From assembly GCA_021531385.1 (NCBI GenBank), contig JAFBIR010000007.1, forward strand, positions 111,402-175,401: 64,000 nucleotides of DNA, given 5' to 3'. Numbering within the stretch: position 1 is the stretch's first letter; every line of letters begins with the position of its first letter. The notes under the pieces were generated by a model. That model made no database searches. It was not told the origin of the DNA and saw only the letters and a program-made list of their open reading frames with translations. The stretch comes from Parabacteroides distasonis. Lineage in GTDB: Bacteria > Bacteroidota > Bacteroidia > Bacteroidales > Tannerellaceae. Made by a program: the position numbers and the translations under genes. Of the stretch, positions 63,086-64,000 are shown piece by piece.

Positions 63086-63217
63086 GACCCTGAAGGGGTC
63101 GCACCTGTTTACACCGTGTGGTTCGACCCCGTTAGGGTCGTGGGTTGGGAGGGTAGGTCCGCTCAATCCGCACATCTGGCGATATGCGGTTATCGAAGGT
63201 TAGACCCCGTTGGGGTC
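63086..63217. repeat. Three GACCC...GGGTC hairpins
   Basis: GACCC-TGAAG-GGGTC at 63086-63100, GACCCCGTTAGGGTC at 63125-63139 and GACCCCGTTGGGGTC at 63203-63217. They lie between blocks A and B of copy 2 and have no counterpart in copy 1. Confidence 0.8.
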
Positions 63218-63226
63218 ATCATCGTG

Positions 63227-63329
63227 GAGATGCGCCACTGGCACGTCTCTACGGTCAATGCTAATGTCAAGCCCTTGTCAATGCTAATGTTTGGCCCTTG
63301 TCATTAGTAATGACCAACGCTGAAGATTA
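63227..63329. repeat. Composite repeat copy 2, block B
   Basis: Matches 19184-19263, with an extra internal copy of the GTCAATGCTAATGT word, and starts with a less perfect version of the GAGACG...CGTCTC palindrome. Confidence 0.82.
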
Positions 63330-63476
63330 TGAATGCCTCTTCTTCGTTACTTTTCCCTTGAAGGAAAAGTAACCAAAAGTTCAAGGCTGAACCTGCTTCG
63401 CTACTCCGCTCCTTCGGCTCGCCCTGGGCTACGATCTCGTTGGGCTTTCAGCCCGTCCTTGTATTCCCGAATCGTT

Positions 63477-63546
63477 GAGACGTCGCATTGCGGCGTCTCG
63501 AAAATACCCAGGTTGGTAAACGGAAGACGCGCCAATGGCACGTCTC
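63477..63546. repeat. Two GAGACG-type palindromes in copy 2
   Basis: GAGACGTCGCA-TTGCGGCGTCTC (63477-63499), and a further AAGACGCGCCAATGGCACGTCT near-palindrome (about 63524-63545) related to 19184-19206. The surrounding 63330-63635 has no gene that I can support. Confidence 0.7.
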
Positions 63547-63635
63547 TACGATATTCTGCGCGCGCGTGAACATTATATAATATAGGTATCACGAAACGGG
63601 GAAAAGACTGCTCCATTTAATTGCGCAATGAGTTT

Positions 63636-64000
63636 CGTGGAACATTCCGTGGAACATTGGAAAAAGGGGCGTGGAACATAGTGTTCCACGGAATTTCGTT
63701 GCGCAGTTGGTTTTTGTTAATCGGTTGATAATCATTGTGGAACATAAAATGGCATTTCGTGGAACATTTGTGGAACACTGCTCAACAAAAAGGTAATGTT
63801 GCGTATAATGACGCAATAGGGGCTAAAACCGCCTTTTATTGCGCATTTCGTGGAGCAATGTGCAAAATGTTCCACGGGGAACAATCCTCGTAAACGCTTG
63901 ATAATCTGTTTTGTTTGGAAATTGGGAAGGAGCGGACTGCTCAACAAAAAGGTTCCTTACTTTTGAGCACAAAGGTACGCGTATTTTCCTAATCACCAAG
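63636..64000. repeat. Composite repeat copy 2, block C, truncated by the window end
   Basis: Matches 19387-19751 at offset 44249. GTGGAACAT boxes at 63637, 63649, 63671, 63737 and 63759, GTGGAACAC at 63770 and a reversed box at 63681. The palindrome TGTTCCACGGGGAACA is at 63868-63883, one base from the known parS variant TGTTCCACGTGGAACA. The matching segment continues to the last base. Confidence 0.9.

Noticed and set aside
62873..63175. 100-aa minus-strand frame in block A of copy 2, and the matching frame in copy 1
   Set aside because: It is the translation of the repeat itself, not conserved as a protein and disturbed by differences between copies.

Overview
The window reads as a chromosomal segment from a member of the order Bacteroidales, most likely a Tannerellaceae-type organism (Parabacteroides/Tannerella relatives). 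The reasons are a SusD/RagB nutrient-binding C-terminus, sigma-ABfr-type promoters (TTTG about 19-20 nt before TAnnTTTG), weak Shine-Dalgarno use, many Bacteroidales lipoproteins, a DUF4492 gene ahead of cydAB, an OadG-OadA-OadB decarboxylase operon and a large secreted protein whose C-terminus resembles DUF6383. Base composition looks close to half G+C by eye. Genus assignment is an inference. No rRNA, tRNA, IS element, prophage or CRISPR array was recognised. Some gene assignments below are to domain families only.

Layout, left to right. 1-6.7 kb: end of a SusD protein, a stand-alone TrpB2-type tryptophan synthase beta gene, a porin-like barrel, a 42-bp palindromic tandem array, an AAA-ATPase/PD-(D/E)XK protein, and a small ECF sigma operon. 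6.8-11.5 kb: minus-strand sugar-oxidation genes, namely two Gfo/Idh/MocA oxidoreductases with twin-arginine-like leaders, a DoxX membrane protein and a DUF1080 lipoprotein. 11.7-18.9 kb: a plus-strand respiratory block of DUF4492-cydA-cydB followed immediately by glpA-glpB-glpC, which together link glycerol-3-phosphate oxidation to quinone and then to oxygen. 18.9-20.2 kb: a gene-free composite repeat. 20.2-23.3 kb: a 1037-aa secreted protein with a compositional break. 23.6-34.3 kb: typA, rpsO, a solitary cytosine-5 methyltransferase, a giant alpha-2-macroglobulin, folA and thyA. 34.4-43.2 kb: lipoprotein aldose epimerase, uvrA, a GH10-like lipoprotein, a clostripain-family lipoprotein and a lamin-tail-domain protein. 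43.3-48.7 kb: asd, then a minus-strand PASTA-rluD-ddl-acyltransferase operon and rpmH. 48.8-62.7 kb: TPR protein, the sodium-pump decarboxylase operon, a DUF349 protein, an ATP-grasp-like protein, a polytopic membrane protein coupled to a CxxCH-bearing beta-propeller lipoprotein, a Nim-like flavoprotein and two GIN/DUF2807 proteins. 62.7-64 kb: a second copy of the composite repeat, running off the window end.

The most unusual feature is that gene-free composite repeat. Two copies lie about 44 kb apart in the same orientation (18985-19751 and 62845-64000+). Each carries a helically phased series of GTGGAACAT boxes and one 16-bp palindrome that is one or two bases from a known ParB-binding parS sequence. 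This may be a dispersed protein-binding (chromosome-organising) element, but the function is inference. Other points worth checking are the 42-bp array, a three-way-junction RNA candidate downstream of the 1037-aa gene, the macroglobulin with an altered thioester motif, and the haem-motif propeller lipoprotein.
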